A stretch of 64,000 nt of DNA from Hyphomicrobiales bacterium (GTDB lineage: Bacteria; Pseudomonadota; Alphaproteobacteria; Rhizobiales; Rhizobiaceae), in assembly GCA_900469625.1 (NCBI GenBank), contig UBXV01000028.1:1-64000 (forward strand), given 5' to 3'. Numbering within the stretch: the stretch's first letter is position 1; every line of letters starts with the position of its first letter. Positions 56,764 to 64,000 of this stretch are shown here, piece after piece. The translations under genes and the position numbers were made by a program. Below the pieces are notes generated by a model, which did no database searches, was not told the origin of the DNA, and saw only the letters and a program-made list of their open reading frames with translations.

Positions 56764-59700
56764 CTAATGGAAATTGCGCCCCTTCGGCATGACACCGGCA
56801 ACCTCCGTTGCGCCGACCTGCTCGCCACTGCCGGCAGCGCGGCGGGCAGCCGCCAGCCGCAGCTCCTTCAGCACCTTCTTCTCACGGGCATCGGCCGTCG
56901 GACGCAGCGCCTCGTCGGCGCGTTCGTTGGCGCCGAAATGACGCTCTTCCTTGCGCAGAAGCCCGAGCATCGGGGTCATGTCCTCGATATACTCCGCCAC
57001 CACATGGATGACCTCGCTTTCGCGCTGAAGCCGACCGCGGATCTTGACGAGACGCGCGCCCATGACCACCGGCCGATACTGATCGAAGACCTTCGGCCAG
57101 ACGATGGCGTTGGCGACCCCGGTCTCGTCCTCGATGGTCATGAAGATCACGCCCTTGGCCGAGCCCGGGCGCTGGCGAACGAGCACCAGCCCGGCAACCG
57201 TCACCCTGCGGCCGACGGGTGCGGTGGCCAGCGCGCGGCTTTCCACCAGTCCCTGCGCCGAAAGCTCCGCCCGCAGGAAGGAAACCGGATGCGCCTTCAG
57301 CGAGAAGGTGAGCGAACGGTAGTCGTTGATCACCTGCTCGCCCTCCAGCATCACCGGCAGCGACACCGGCGGCTCCAGCTGGAATTCGTCCTGCGCCGCC
57401 TGTTCGAACAGCGGCAGCCGCTCGGCCGCACTTTTCTCGTCCAGCGCCTTGACCGCCCAGAGCGCGTTGCGCCGATCGAGCCCGATCGAGCGAAACGCAT
57501 CGGCATCGGCGAGCTTCTCCAGCACTGAGCGCGGCAATCCGGAACGCAGCCAGAGATCGCGAACCGAACTGTAGCCGGCGCCGCGATGGGCGACGAGCTT
57601 GTCGACGATCTCGGCCTCCCGCAGCCCCTTGACCAGGCTGAAGCCGATACGGACGGCCTTGTCCGTCCTGATCACACCCAGCATGTCACGATGGCGTGGC
57701 TCCACCGCGCGCCTGTCGTGCCCGCCCTTTTCGAGGCTCGAATCCCAGTCGGAATGGTTGATGTCGACCGGCAGCACCCGCACCCCATGTTCACGCGCGT
57801 CCCGCACCAATTGTGCGGGCGCGTAAAAGCCCATCGGCTGCGAGTTCAACAGCGCCGCACAGAAGACGTCGGGATAATAGGTCTTCAGCCAGCAGGAAAC
57901 GTAGACGAGCAAGGCGAAGGAGGCCGCATGGCTTTCCGGAAAGCCGTATTCGCCAAACCCTTCGATCTGCTTGAAGCAGCGCTCGGCGAAATCCCGATCA
58001 TAGCCATTGTCGACCATGCCCTCGACCATCCTTTGCTGGAAGGTGTGAATGGTGCCGGTCCGCTTGAAGGTCGCCATCGCCCGCCTGAGCTGGTCGGCCT
58101 GTCCGGGCGTGAACTTCGCCGCGGTGATGGCGATCTGCATCGCCTGCTCCTGGAACAAGGGCACGCCCAAAGTCCGCTCCAGAACCGCTTCCAGTTCCTT
58201 GCTCGGATATTCGATCGGTATTTTTTTATCCCGCTGCTCCCGACGCTTCAGATAGGGATGCACCATGTTGCCCTGGATCGGTCCCGGCCGCACGATCGCC
58301 ACCTCGATGACGAGGTCATAGAAGATGCGGGGCCTGAGCCGCGGCAGCATGCTCATCTGCGCCCGGCTCTCGATCTGGAAGACGCCGATCGTATCGGCCC
58401 GGCAGATCATGTCGTAGACGGCCTTCTGCTCATCCTTGTAGAGCGTATGCAGGTCCGTTTTCACGCCGTAATGCCGGTCGAGAAGCTTGAAGGCACGGGC
58501 GATGCAGGTCAGCATGCCGAGCGCCAGAATGTCGATCTTCAGGATCTTGAGGGTATCGAGATCGTCCTTGTCCCACTCGATCATGTAGCGATCGGGCATC
58601 GCCGTGTTCATGATCGGCACCACCTCGTCGAGCCGGTCGCGGGTGATGACGAAACCACCGACATGCTGGGAAAGATGGCGAGGAAAACTCATCAGCTCGG
58701 TGGCATAGTCGAGCACCCGCACCGTCGTCGGATCCTTGGTGTCGAGGCCGGCGGCCTTGGCTTCCCGCTCCGACAGGTCGGCGGCCGACCAGCCCCACAC
58801 CGAACCGGCAAGCGCCGACTGCACGTCCTCCGAAAAGCCGAAGGCCTTTGCCGTTTCGCGGCCGGCCGAGCGCGCCCGGTAGCTGATGACGGCGGCGGTC
58901 AGCCCTGCATGTTCCTTGCCGTAGGTCCGATAGATATGCTGGATGACCTCTTCGCGCTTCTCGTGCTCGAAATCGACGTCGATATCCGGCGGCTCGTCGC
59001 GCTCGGTAGACAGGAAGCGATCGAAGAGCAGGGTCGTCGAAAGCGGATCGACTTCGGTGATGGCAAGACAATAGCAGACCGTCGAATTCGCCGCCGACCC
59101 GCGCCCCTGGCAGAGAATGTCGACGCTGCGCGCATACACCATGATGTTGCGCACGGTCAGGAAATAGGGCTCGTAGCGCTTGTCGGCGATCAGACCGAGC
59201 TCGTACTCGATCTGGGTCGAGACCTTCTCGGGAATGCCCTGCGGATAGCGCACATGGGCGCCTTCCATGGTCAGTCGCCTGAGCGTCTCGGTCGTCGTTT
59301 CGCCGGCAAAACTCTCGTCGGGATATTGATATTCGAGCTCCAGCAGGTTGAACTTCAACCGGCGAAAAAAATGCCCGGTATTGTCGATCGCTTGCGGGTA
59401 GTCGCGAAAGATCCGCGCCATTTCCGCCGGCGGTTTCAGGTGTCGTTCGGCATTTGCCTGGAGCCTGTATCCTGCCTGCGCCACCGTCACGTGCTCGCGG
59501 ATGGCGGTGACGATATCGGCGAGCGGCCGGCGTGCCGGCCCGTGGAACAGCGGGCTGTTGGTGGCGATCAGACGCGTGTCCGCGTTGCGGGCGATGGTGG
59601 CAAGCCCGGCAAAGACAAGCTGGTCGAAGCCGTCATAGCGCGGCACCAGCGCCAGATAGAGCCGGTCGGCAAACTGCGGCTTCAGCCGCTTCAGGAACGC

Positions 59701-60120
59701 CGAGAGTTTGTTGGCCTCCGGTGCACCGATCACCGGATCGGGGACGACGGCAAGAAGAATATCCTCGCCCCATTCGACAAGATCGGCCTCGTAGAGCGTG
59801 CAGTCGCCCTTGGTCGAGCGCAGGTTGCCCGCACTCAGCATGCGGCAGAGATTGCCCCAGCCCCGGCGATTGCGCGGATAGGCAAGCACATCCGGGATAT
59901 CGTCCGTGAAGGAAAGGCGGGCGCCGGGCTGGAAGGCATATCCCTCTACCTTCGCCTGCGCATGGGCGCGCACCACGCCTGCCACCGTATTGCGATCGGC
60001 AATGCCGAGACCCGTGAGGCCAAGGCGACTGGCGGCAACGATCATTTCACCCGGATGGGAGGCGCCTTCGAGGAAGGAGAAATTCGACCAGGCGCCAATC
60101 TCGAAATAGGGCGTTTTCAT
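56764..60120 (-). CDS. dnaE2: Error-prone DNA polymerase DnaE2 (ImuC)
   Basis: A C-family DNA polymerase of 1118 residues used in SOS-induced translesion synthesis with ImuA and ImuB. The PHP domain lies at the start ([13 protein letters not shown]), then the palm motif with the catalytic aspartates in [18 protein letters not shown], and the OB domain [23 protein letters not shown]. It is shorter than replicative DnaE1 because the C-terminal clamp/tau-binding part is reduced. The ATG at 60120 overlaps the imuB stop, giving the standard imuA-imuB-dnaE2 order. Confidence 0.96.
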   Translation of the reverse strand: MKTPYFEIGAWSNFSFLEGASHPGEMIVAASRLGLTGLGIADRNTVAGVVRAHAQAKVEGYAFQPGARLSFTDDIPDVLAYPRNRRGWGNLCRMLSAGNLRSTKGDCTLYEADLVEWGEDILLAVVPDPVIGAPEANKLSAFLKRLKPQFADRLYLALVPRYDGFDQLVFAGLATIARNADTRLIATNSPLFHGPARRPLADIVTAIREHVTVAQAGYRLQANAERHLKPPAEMARIFRDYPQAIDNTGHFFRRLKFNLLELEYQYPDESFAGETTTETLRRLTMEGAHVRYPQGIPEKVSTQIEYELGLIADKRYEPYFLTVRNIMVYARSVDILCQGRGSAANSTVCYCLAITEVDPLSTTLLFDRFLSTERDEPPDIDVDFEHEKREEVIQHIYRTYGKEHAGLTAAVISYRARSAGRETAKAFGFSEDVQSALAGSVWGWSAADLSEREAKAAGLDTKDPTTVRVLDYATELMSFPRHLSQHVGGFVITRDRLDEVVPIMNTAMPDRYMIEWDKDDLDTLKILKIDILALGMLTCIARAFKLLDRHYGVKTDLHTLYKDEQKAVYDMICRADTIGVFQIESRAQMSMLPRLRPRIFYDLVIEVAIVRPGPIQGNMVHPYLKRREQRDKKIPIEYPSKELEAVLERTLGVPLFQEQAMQIAITAAKFTPGQADQLRRAMATFKRTGTIHTFQQRMVEGMVDNGYDRDFAERCFKQIEGFGEYGFPESHAASFALLVYVSCWLKTYYPDVFCAALLNSQPMGFYAPAQLVRDAREHGVRVLPVDINHSDWDSSLEKGGHDRRAVEPRHRDMLGVIRTDKAVRIGFSLVKGLREAEIVDKLVAHRGAGYSSVRDLWLRSGLPRSVLEKLADADAFRSIGLDRRNALWAVKALDEKSAAERLPLFEQAAQDEFQLEPPVSLPVMLEGEQVINDYRSLTFSLKAHPVSFLRAELSAQGLVESRALATAPVGRRVTVAGLVLVRQRPGSAKGVIFMTIEDETGVANAIVWPKVFDQYRPVVMGARLVKIRGRLQRESEVIHVVAEYIEDMTPMLGLLRKEERHFGANERADEALRPTADAREKKVLKELRLAAARRAAGSGEQVGATEVAGVMPKGRNFH

Positions 60121-61739
60121 GCGAAGACCCCATGCATGAACCAGCGCGGCTGCGTCGGCCCGCCATAATGGCCTTCGCGAAACAGCCAGAACCGCCGGCC
60201 TCTCTCGTCCTCCACCCGGAAATAATCCCGCTCGGCCGCCGTCTCGCCATCGACCCACCATTCGGCCGCGATCCGTTCCGGGCCCTCGGCGCGTGCGATA
60301 CGGTGCAGGCTGCGCCGCCAGCGAAAGCTTCTGGGTGGCCCCTCCGGCACCTCGGCCACCGCCTCCACCGGTTCCGGACTTTGAAACAGCCGCTGCGGCC
60401 GGGCGGAGGTTGCCAGAAGCGCGGCCGGGACGGCGCAGACAGCCTCTCCCAAGGTCTTCAGCATCTCCACATCCGCAAGCGGCTGAAAAACCGCAGCCCG
60501 CTCCGGCATGTGGCTCTCGGACAATACGGGCACAAACAGGCTTTCCGCCCCCAGCCGTGCCATGACCCTGTCGGCAAAGGCAGCAAGCGGTCGCTCACGA
60601 TCCGGCGTGCCGGAAAAATCCTCCTGCATCACCTCGTATTTTTCGCTTCTGGGCACCGACAATCGCAGGATCTCGAAGCCGAAACCGGCATCGAGATCGT
60701 CATGGACCGCTTGCAGCCGCTCGCGGAAGAGGCCGGCGATGCGGCCCGGTTCGATCAACGGCGAAGACGTTCCCGCAGCAATGCGGAAGACCCGGCCATC
60801 GACCCGGAAAAGCAGGAGCTCGAACAGCCGCCCGCCCTGCCCGCGCTTTTCCAGTTCCGGCTTCAGCCGTGCCGCCAGCTCCTGCGTGAGAACAAGAATA
60901 TCGTCCTCGCCCTGGACCGGCTCCGAAAGCCGGCGCTCGGCCGAGAGGCTGGCGACGGGAAGCCGCGGCGAAAGCGGCTCGTCCTCCAGCCCCATCGCCT
61001 GATCGAGGCGCAGGAGCAGCATGGATCCGAAGCGGCGGGCGAGCGGTGCCCGCGGCGCCTCGATGATGTCGCCGACCTGCTTGAGCCCGACCCGGCCGAG
61101 CGTCTCGATCGTCTCGGCCGGAAGCCTGAGGGCTGCCATCGGCAGCGGCGCCAGCACGCCCGCAGCCTCTTCCGCAGCAATCACGCCCTGCGTGCCGAAG
61201 CGTGCCACGGCCCAGGAGAGCCCGGCCGAAGACGAGATCGCCGCGCGCGCTTCGATGCCCAGATGAAAGAGCCGCGCCAGCAGGTCGTCGAGAAGCGATT
61301 TCTCTCCGCCGAGAAGATGGGCGCAGCCGGTAATATCGAGATAAAGGCCACTTTCGCCGTCGAGCGCCACCAGCGGCGTATAGCGGCTGCACCAGTCGGC
61401 GAGCCCTTCGAGAAGGGCGCGATCCGCCGCCCGGTCGGCCGGCAGCACATCGACCTCGGGGCACATGGCCCGCGCCTCGGCAACGCCCTGGCCCAGCTGG
61501 AACCCGGATTTTTCGGCAAGGCCGTCGAGCGCCACCAGGCGCATGGCATTCCGGACCCGGTCGGCAAAGACGACGGGCGGATGCTCAGGACGCCCGCGGG
61601 AAAGCCAGGAGGTGCCCCAGCGGCTCCGCGCCACCCGGTCGGCCGGAAGATGCGGAAAGTCGAGCGACAGAATGCGCTGGTTCTGGATCTGCCGCAGCAG
61701 CGGCTGGCAAGGGCTCGACGGGGTAAAAGCGGCGGTCAT
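60117..61739 (-). CDS. imuB: ImuB, Y-family polymerase-like mutasome protein
   Basis: A 540-residue Y-family-like protein that recruits DnaE2 to the clamp; it is considered non-catalytic. The N-terminus [15 protein letters not shown] replaces the usual DxD metal motif of active Y-family polymerases, and the [30 protein letters not shown] and [13 protein letters not shown] segments are family-typical. The ATG at 61739 lies 155 nt inside the imuA coding region, an unusually long overlap. The stop overlaps dnaE2 by four bases. Confidence 0.93.
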   Translation of the reverse strand: MTAAFTPSSPCQPLLRQIQNQRILSLDFPHLPADRVARSRWGTSWLSRGRPEHPPVVFADRVRNAMRLVALDGLAEKSGFQLGQGVAEARAMCPEVDVLPADRAADRALLEGLADWCSRYTPLVALDGESGLYLDITGCAHLLGGEKSLLDDLLARLFHLGIEARAAISSSAGLSWAVARFGTQGVIAAEEAAGVLAPLPMAALRLPAETIETLGRVGLKQVGDIIEAPRAPLARRFGSMLLLRLDQAMGLEDEPLSPRLPVASLSAERRLSEPVQGEDDILVLTQELAARLKPELEKRGQGGRLFELLLFRVDGRVFRIAAGTSSPLIEPGRIAGLFRERLQAVHDDLDAGFGFEILRLSVPRSEKYEVMQEDFSGTPDRERPLAAFADRVMARLGAESLFVPVLSESHMPERAAVFQPLADVEMLKTLGEAVCAVPAALLATSARPQRLFQSPEPVEAVAEVPEGPPRSFRWRRSLHRIARAEGPERIAAEWWVDGETAAERDYFRVEDERGRRFWLFREGHYGGPTQPRWFMHGVFA

Positions 61740-62544
61740 GGGGATTCCACTCCAGGAAGAGGCCGACGGGAGCAGGAGACCTGCTTTTTTCGGCAATGAC
61801 GTGAAAGACGGGATGGCCGATGCTGCCGCAAAGCATCGAGCCGTCAGGAAGGGGGCGCTCGCGGGCGGGCGCCGGTTCGATATGAAGCCGGAAGAAGGCG
61901 CTGCTTGCCTCCTCGTGGCCGGACTGGCGCAGAAGCAGAAGCGGAATGCGGCCGGCGCGGGCACGAACATGCAGGCGCCGGCTTTCGCTCAAGGCGAGCG
62001 ACGCCGGATTGCCGCGAATTTCCAGAATAACGGCACAGAAGGCCGAAACGGAAAGCGCCGTCTCGGCAATCCAGAGCGCGTCCTTGACGGTGCGTGGCAG
62101 GCTGAGGATCAGGCTGCGAATGTCGAGCCCATATGCGCTGAGGCCGAGACCATAGGGCAGGCCCGCCTCGGTCGAGGCCAGCGACTGGCTGATCCACAGC
62201 ACCGGCGCTCCGTCATCGCCCTTTTGCTGGCGCGCCCGCTGACAGAGGGCACCGAGCGCGGTGGCAAACCCGGCTGCAGCGCCGGCATCGCGCGTCTGCG
62301 CATTGCGGATCTCCGTCATGCCCTCGAGCGGCAGCCCGCCCTCGAGGAGATCGTCGAGGTCCGGAATACCGAGCGGCAGGACCTTGCGGCCGGATGCCGG
62401 AGTGCCTTCTTGCCTCAGCCGAAAGCCCGCGGGATCGGCCGCCTTGACCGTCTTCACGACCCCCGCAAGCCTGCGGTTCTCGATCCGCGCTATGGTTTCG
62501 CGAAGCGAAAGAACGGTCTCCCGCTGCACGGCGTTATCGGCCAT
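61585..62544 (-). CDS. imuA: ImuA, RecA-like mutasome protein
   Basis: A 319-residue protein distantly related to RecA/SulA, the first gene of the SOS mutagenesis cassette. It contains LPLGIPDLDDLLEGGLPLEGMTEI and LILSLPRTVKDALWIAETAL, typical of ImuA. The ATG at 62544 follows GGGAG 8 nt upstream and a LexA box just before. It shares 155 nt with imuB in another frame. Confidence 0.9.
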   Translation of the reverse strand: MADNAVQRETVLSLRETIARIENRRLAGVVKTVKAADPAGFRLRQEGTPASGRKVLPLGIPDLDDLLEGGLPLEGMTEIRNAQTRDAGAAAGFATALGALCQRARQQKGDDGAPVLWISQSLASTEAGLPYGLGLSAYGLDIRSLILSLPRTVKDALWIAETALSVSAFCAVILEIRGNPASLALSESRRLHVRARAGRIPLLLLRQSGHEEASSAFFRLHIEPAPARERPLPDGSMLCGSIGHPVFHVIAEKSRSPAPVGLFLEWNPHDRRFYPVEPLPAAAAADPEPAHSVARLSASSGRPGGAEPLGHLLAFPRAS

Positions 62545-62567
62545 GACGGTCAACTCCCATATAAGAT

Positions 62568-62582
62568 GTTCCTGTTATGTTC
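62568..62582 (-). promoter_or_regulatory. LexA-binding site (alphaproteobacterial SOS box)
   Basis: GTTC-N7-GTTC (GTTCCTGTTATGTTC on the plus strand), the alphaproteobacterial LexA motif, 23 nt upstream of the imuA start. It makes the imuA-imuB-dnaE2 operon SOS-inducible. Confidence 0.9.
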
Positions 62583-62714
62583 TTATAGATTCCAGAGCTG
62601 CCCGGAGGAGTCAACAGCCAAATTTAAGAATTTATTCCTTGATCCTTGCGGCCGGAATTCAACACTCGAAAAATAAAGGCAAAATCGCTATATGGAGGAC
62701 AACAAGGAGTGCCT

Positions 62715-63149
62715 ATGGCCCGCATTGACCAGACCGATGATTGGCGGGAACGCCACGCACCGACACTTACGACATTCGAACAGCTCGCAGTGGAAGCCTA
62801 CGGCCACCTGCCGCAGGAGTTCCGCAAGCTGACGACCGACCTCATCATCGAGGTTGCCGATTTTCCCAGCGACGACGTCTTCGAGGACATGGCGCTGGAA
62901 ACGCCGTTCGACCTGCTCGGCCTGTTCGAGGGGCGCGGCATCACCGAACGTTTCACCATGGAGACGGGCGAATTTCCGAACCGGATCACCCTTTATCGCC
63001 GGCCGATCATCGACTATTGGGCGGAAAACGAGGAAACGCTGGGTGACATCATCACCCATGTGCTGATCCACGAGATCGGCCACCATTTCGGTCTGTCCGA
63101 CGATGACATGGAACGGATCGAGGCAAGCGTCGAGCACGTGGGCAACTGA
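62715..63149 (+). CDS. Metallopeptidase family protein (zincin-like)
   Basis: A 144-residue minimal zincin. The zinc motif is HEIGHHFGLSDDD, that is HExxHxxGxxD; FPNRITLYRRPIIDYW precedes it. Such proteins (PF06262-type) have unknown substrates. The ATG at 62715 has AAGGAG 6 nt upstream; an earlier open frame is rejected because it lacks a ribosome site. It is divergent from imuA. Confidence 0.88.
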   Translation: MARIDQTDDWRERHAPTLTTFEQLAVEAYGHLPQEFRKLTTDLIIEVADFPSDDVFEDMALETPFDLLGLFEGRGITERFTMETGEFPNRITLYRRPIIDYWAENEETLGDIITHVLIHEIGHHFGLSDDDMERIEASVEHVGN

Positions 63150-63170
63150 CAGGCTCGCCTATTCACTTTG

Positions 63171-63335
63171 CCCCTCATCCGCCGCCCGCACCTTCTCCCC
63201 GCAAGCGGGGAGAAGAAACACCGCGGCATCGCTTCTCTGAAAAGCATCCCCGCAGAGGGACGATACCACGTGACGACGGAGCTTTCGCCCGCGTCGCCTC
63301 TCCCGCCTTCGGGGAGAGGCAAGGGTGGGGGCCTA
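63171..63335. repeat. Rhizobial intergenic mosaic repeat (RIME-like)
   Basis: GC-rich intergenic unit beginning CCCCTCATCC, with two hairpins: CTTCTCCCCGC/GCGGGGAGAAG (63192-63215) and GCCTCTCCC/GGGAGAGGC (about 63296-63320), then GGCAAGGGTGGGG. This layout matches the palindromic RIME-type elements scattered in Sinorhizobium and relatives. Confidence 0.7.
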
Positions 63336-63354
63336 ACGGGCCTGACGGCCCGCC

Positions 63355-63561
63355 TTACTGCTCCGACAGCTTGATGTCGGGATTATAATCCTTGCCTTCG
63401 ACCTCCTTGAAGACAGCCTGCCCGCACTGCATGTACTGCTTATCCGCATTGAAGGCGTAGGTCGGCGAGCCGTGCAGGGACCAGCCCTGGTTCAGCGCCG
63501 CCGTTACCTTATGGCAGAAGGACGCATCGTCGGGGCCGGTGAGGAAGCGGTAAAGTTTCAA
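63355..63561 (-). CDS. DUF1737 domain protein
   Basis: A 68-residue protein starting MKLYRFLTGPDDASFCHKV, with LNQGWSLHGSPTYAF, the diagnostic core of DUF1737. Function unknown. Its ATG overlaps the stop of the upstream CoA-ester lyase gene by ATGA-type overlap (63558-63561), so they are cotranscribed. Confidence 0.88.
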   Translation of the reverse strand: MKLYRFLTGPDDASFCHKVTAALNQGWSLHGSPTYAFNADKQYMQCGQAVFKEVEGKDYNPDIKLSEQ

Positions 63562-64000
63562 AATCTTGCCTTTCGTTTTTCAATCGTGGCCGCCTTGGCG
63601 GCGAGCCTCAGGGCCTGATCGAGATGAAGCCGCTCGATCATCCTGCCATGAAGATTGATGACACCCTTGTCGGCGTTCTCATTAAGCGCGAAGGCGGCGA
63701 TGATGGCGCGCGCCTCGTCGACGGCGGCCTGCTCGACGCCGAAGCGCTCGTTGGCCGGGCCGATCTGCAACGGGTGGATCAGCATCTTGCCGTCATAGCC
63801 CATGTCGCGCCCCTGGCGGCACTCCTCGTCGAAGCCATCCGCGTCGCGGAAGTCGTTGAACACCGCGTCGATGACATCGAGACCGCTGCCGCGGGCTGCG
63901 AGCAGGATCTGCATCAGCCAGGGGATCAGGTAAGGCCGACCCGGACGGTCGGGAACCCCGGTTTCCTTGCGCAGGTCGTTGAGACCGACGACGAAACAAT
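63558..64000 (-). CDS. HpcH/HpaI aldolase/citrate lyase family protein (CoA-ester lyase), C-terminal part
   Basis: The gene runs off the right edge; about 146 codons of its 3' end are present. It shows FVVGLNDLRKETG, the PWLMQILLAARGSGLDVIDAVFND strand-helix set, and DGKMLIHPLQIGPANERFG, the conserved Lys/His-containing motif of citrate lyase beta and (L)-malyl-CoA/methylmalyl-CoA lyases. The exact CoA ester is not readable from this part. Confidence 0.88.
   Translation of the reverse strand, partial: CFVVGLNDLRKETGVPDRPGRPYLIPWLMQILLAARGSGLDVIDAVFNDFRDADGFDEECRQGRDMGYDGKMLIHPLQIGPANERFGVEQAAVDEARAIIAAFALNENADKGVINLHGRMIERLHLDQALRLAAKAATIEKRKARF

Noticed and set aside
57586-60168. 860-codon open frame on the plus strand, antisense to dnaE2
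   Set aside because: It is the mirror frame of a clear DnaE2; its composition (many Arg, Gly, His, Gln) matches an antisense shadow in GC-rich DNA, and it shows no motif or ribosome site.

Overview
The window reads as chromosomal DNA of an alphaproteobacterium of the Rhizobiaceae, most likely Ensifer/Sinorhizobium. This rests on the high GC content, the gene sets hemC-hemD-COG4223-hemY, rplU-rpmA, obgE-proB-proA-nadD-rsfS-rlmH and envC-ctpA-(polysaccharide deacetylase)-rppH, an imuA-imuB-dnaE2 mutagenesis cassette behind an alphaproteobacterial LexA box, an Irr-type site ahead of bfd-bfr, and a rhizobial-style intergenic mosaic repeat. No database search was run; family names come from motifs read in the translations.

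Layout. 1-3162 (minus): tsaD, gpsA, YciI-like, EVE-domain and a cut-off methyltransferase. 3237-9105 (plus): hemC, hemD, a mitofilin-like membrane protein, hemY, a TerB-like protein and a glutamine amidotransferase. 9121-16768: MFS exporter, yggT-DUF167, ppa, typA, a Tat-exported PhoD phosphatase and small genes. 17000-21537: a cobalamin riboswitch and five overlapping genes (binding protein, permease and ATPase of a vitamin-B12/siderophore-type importer, a pseudoazurin and a SAM methyltransferase). 21699-26066: amidase and several lineage-type hypothetical proteins, including a DUF937 membrane protein.

26250-41117 is a genomic island of about 14.7 kb. It is bounded by a perfect 155-bp direct repeat that contains a complete tRNA-Ser(CGA) gene and its promoter. 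A tyrosine integrase sits beside the right copy. Cargo: a DUF4268 nuclease-like protein; a HEPN plus triple-zinc-ribbon protein divergent from a type I restriction operon (hsdM-hsdS-hsdR) that ends in a YgjP-type metallohydrolase; a serine recombinase; three uncharacterised proteins, two of them flanking a striking inverted repeat; and an AT-rich, possibly nuclease-fold gene. This is the accessory region and looks like a defence island.

41359-54874 is conserved housekeeping DNA: ribosomal proteins L21/L27, two acetyltransferases, ObgE, proline synthesis, NAD synthesis, ribosome silencing, 23S rRNA methylation, and an envelope cluster. 55506-56274 is an iron-storage pair, bfd-bfr. 56764-62544 is the SOS mutasome. 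62715-64000 holds a metallopeptidase, an intergenic repeat, a DUF1737 protein and a cut-off CoA-ester lyase.

The two best candidates for under-described biology are the HEPN/zinc-ribbon partner of the restriction system inside a tRNA-duplicating island, and the B12-riboswitch operon that joins an importer to a copper protein and a methyltransferase.
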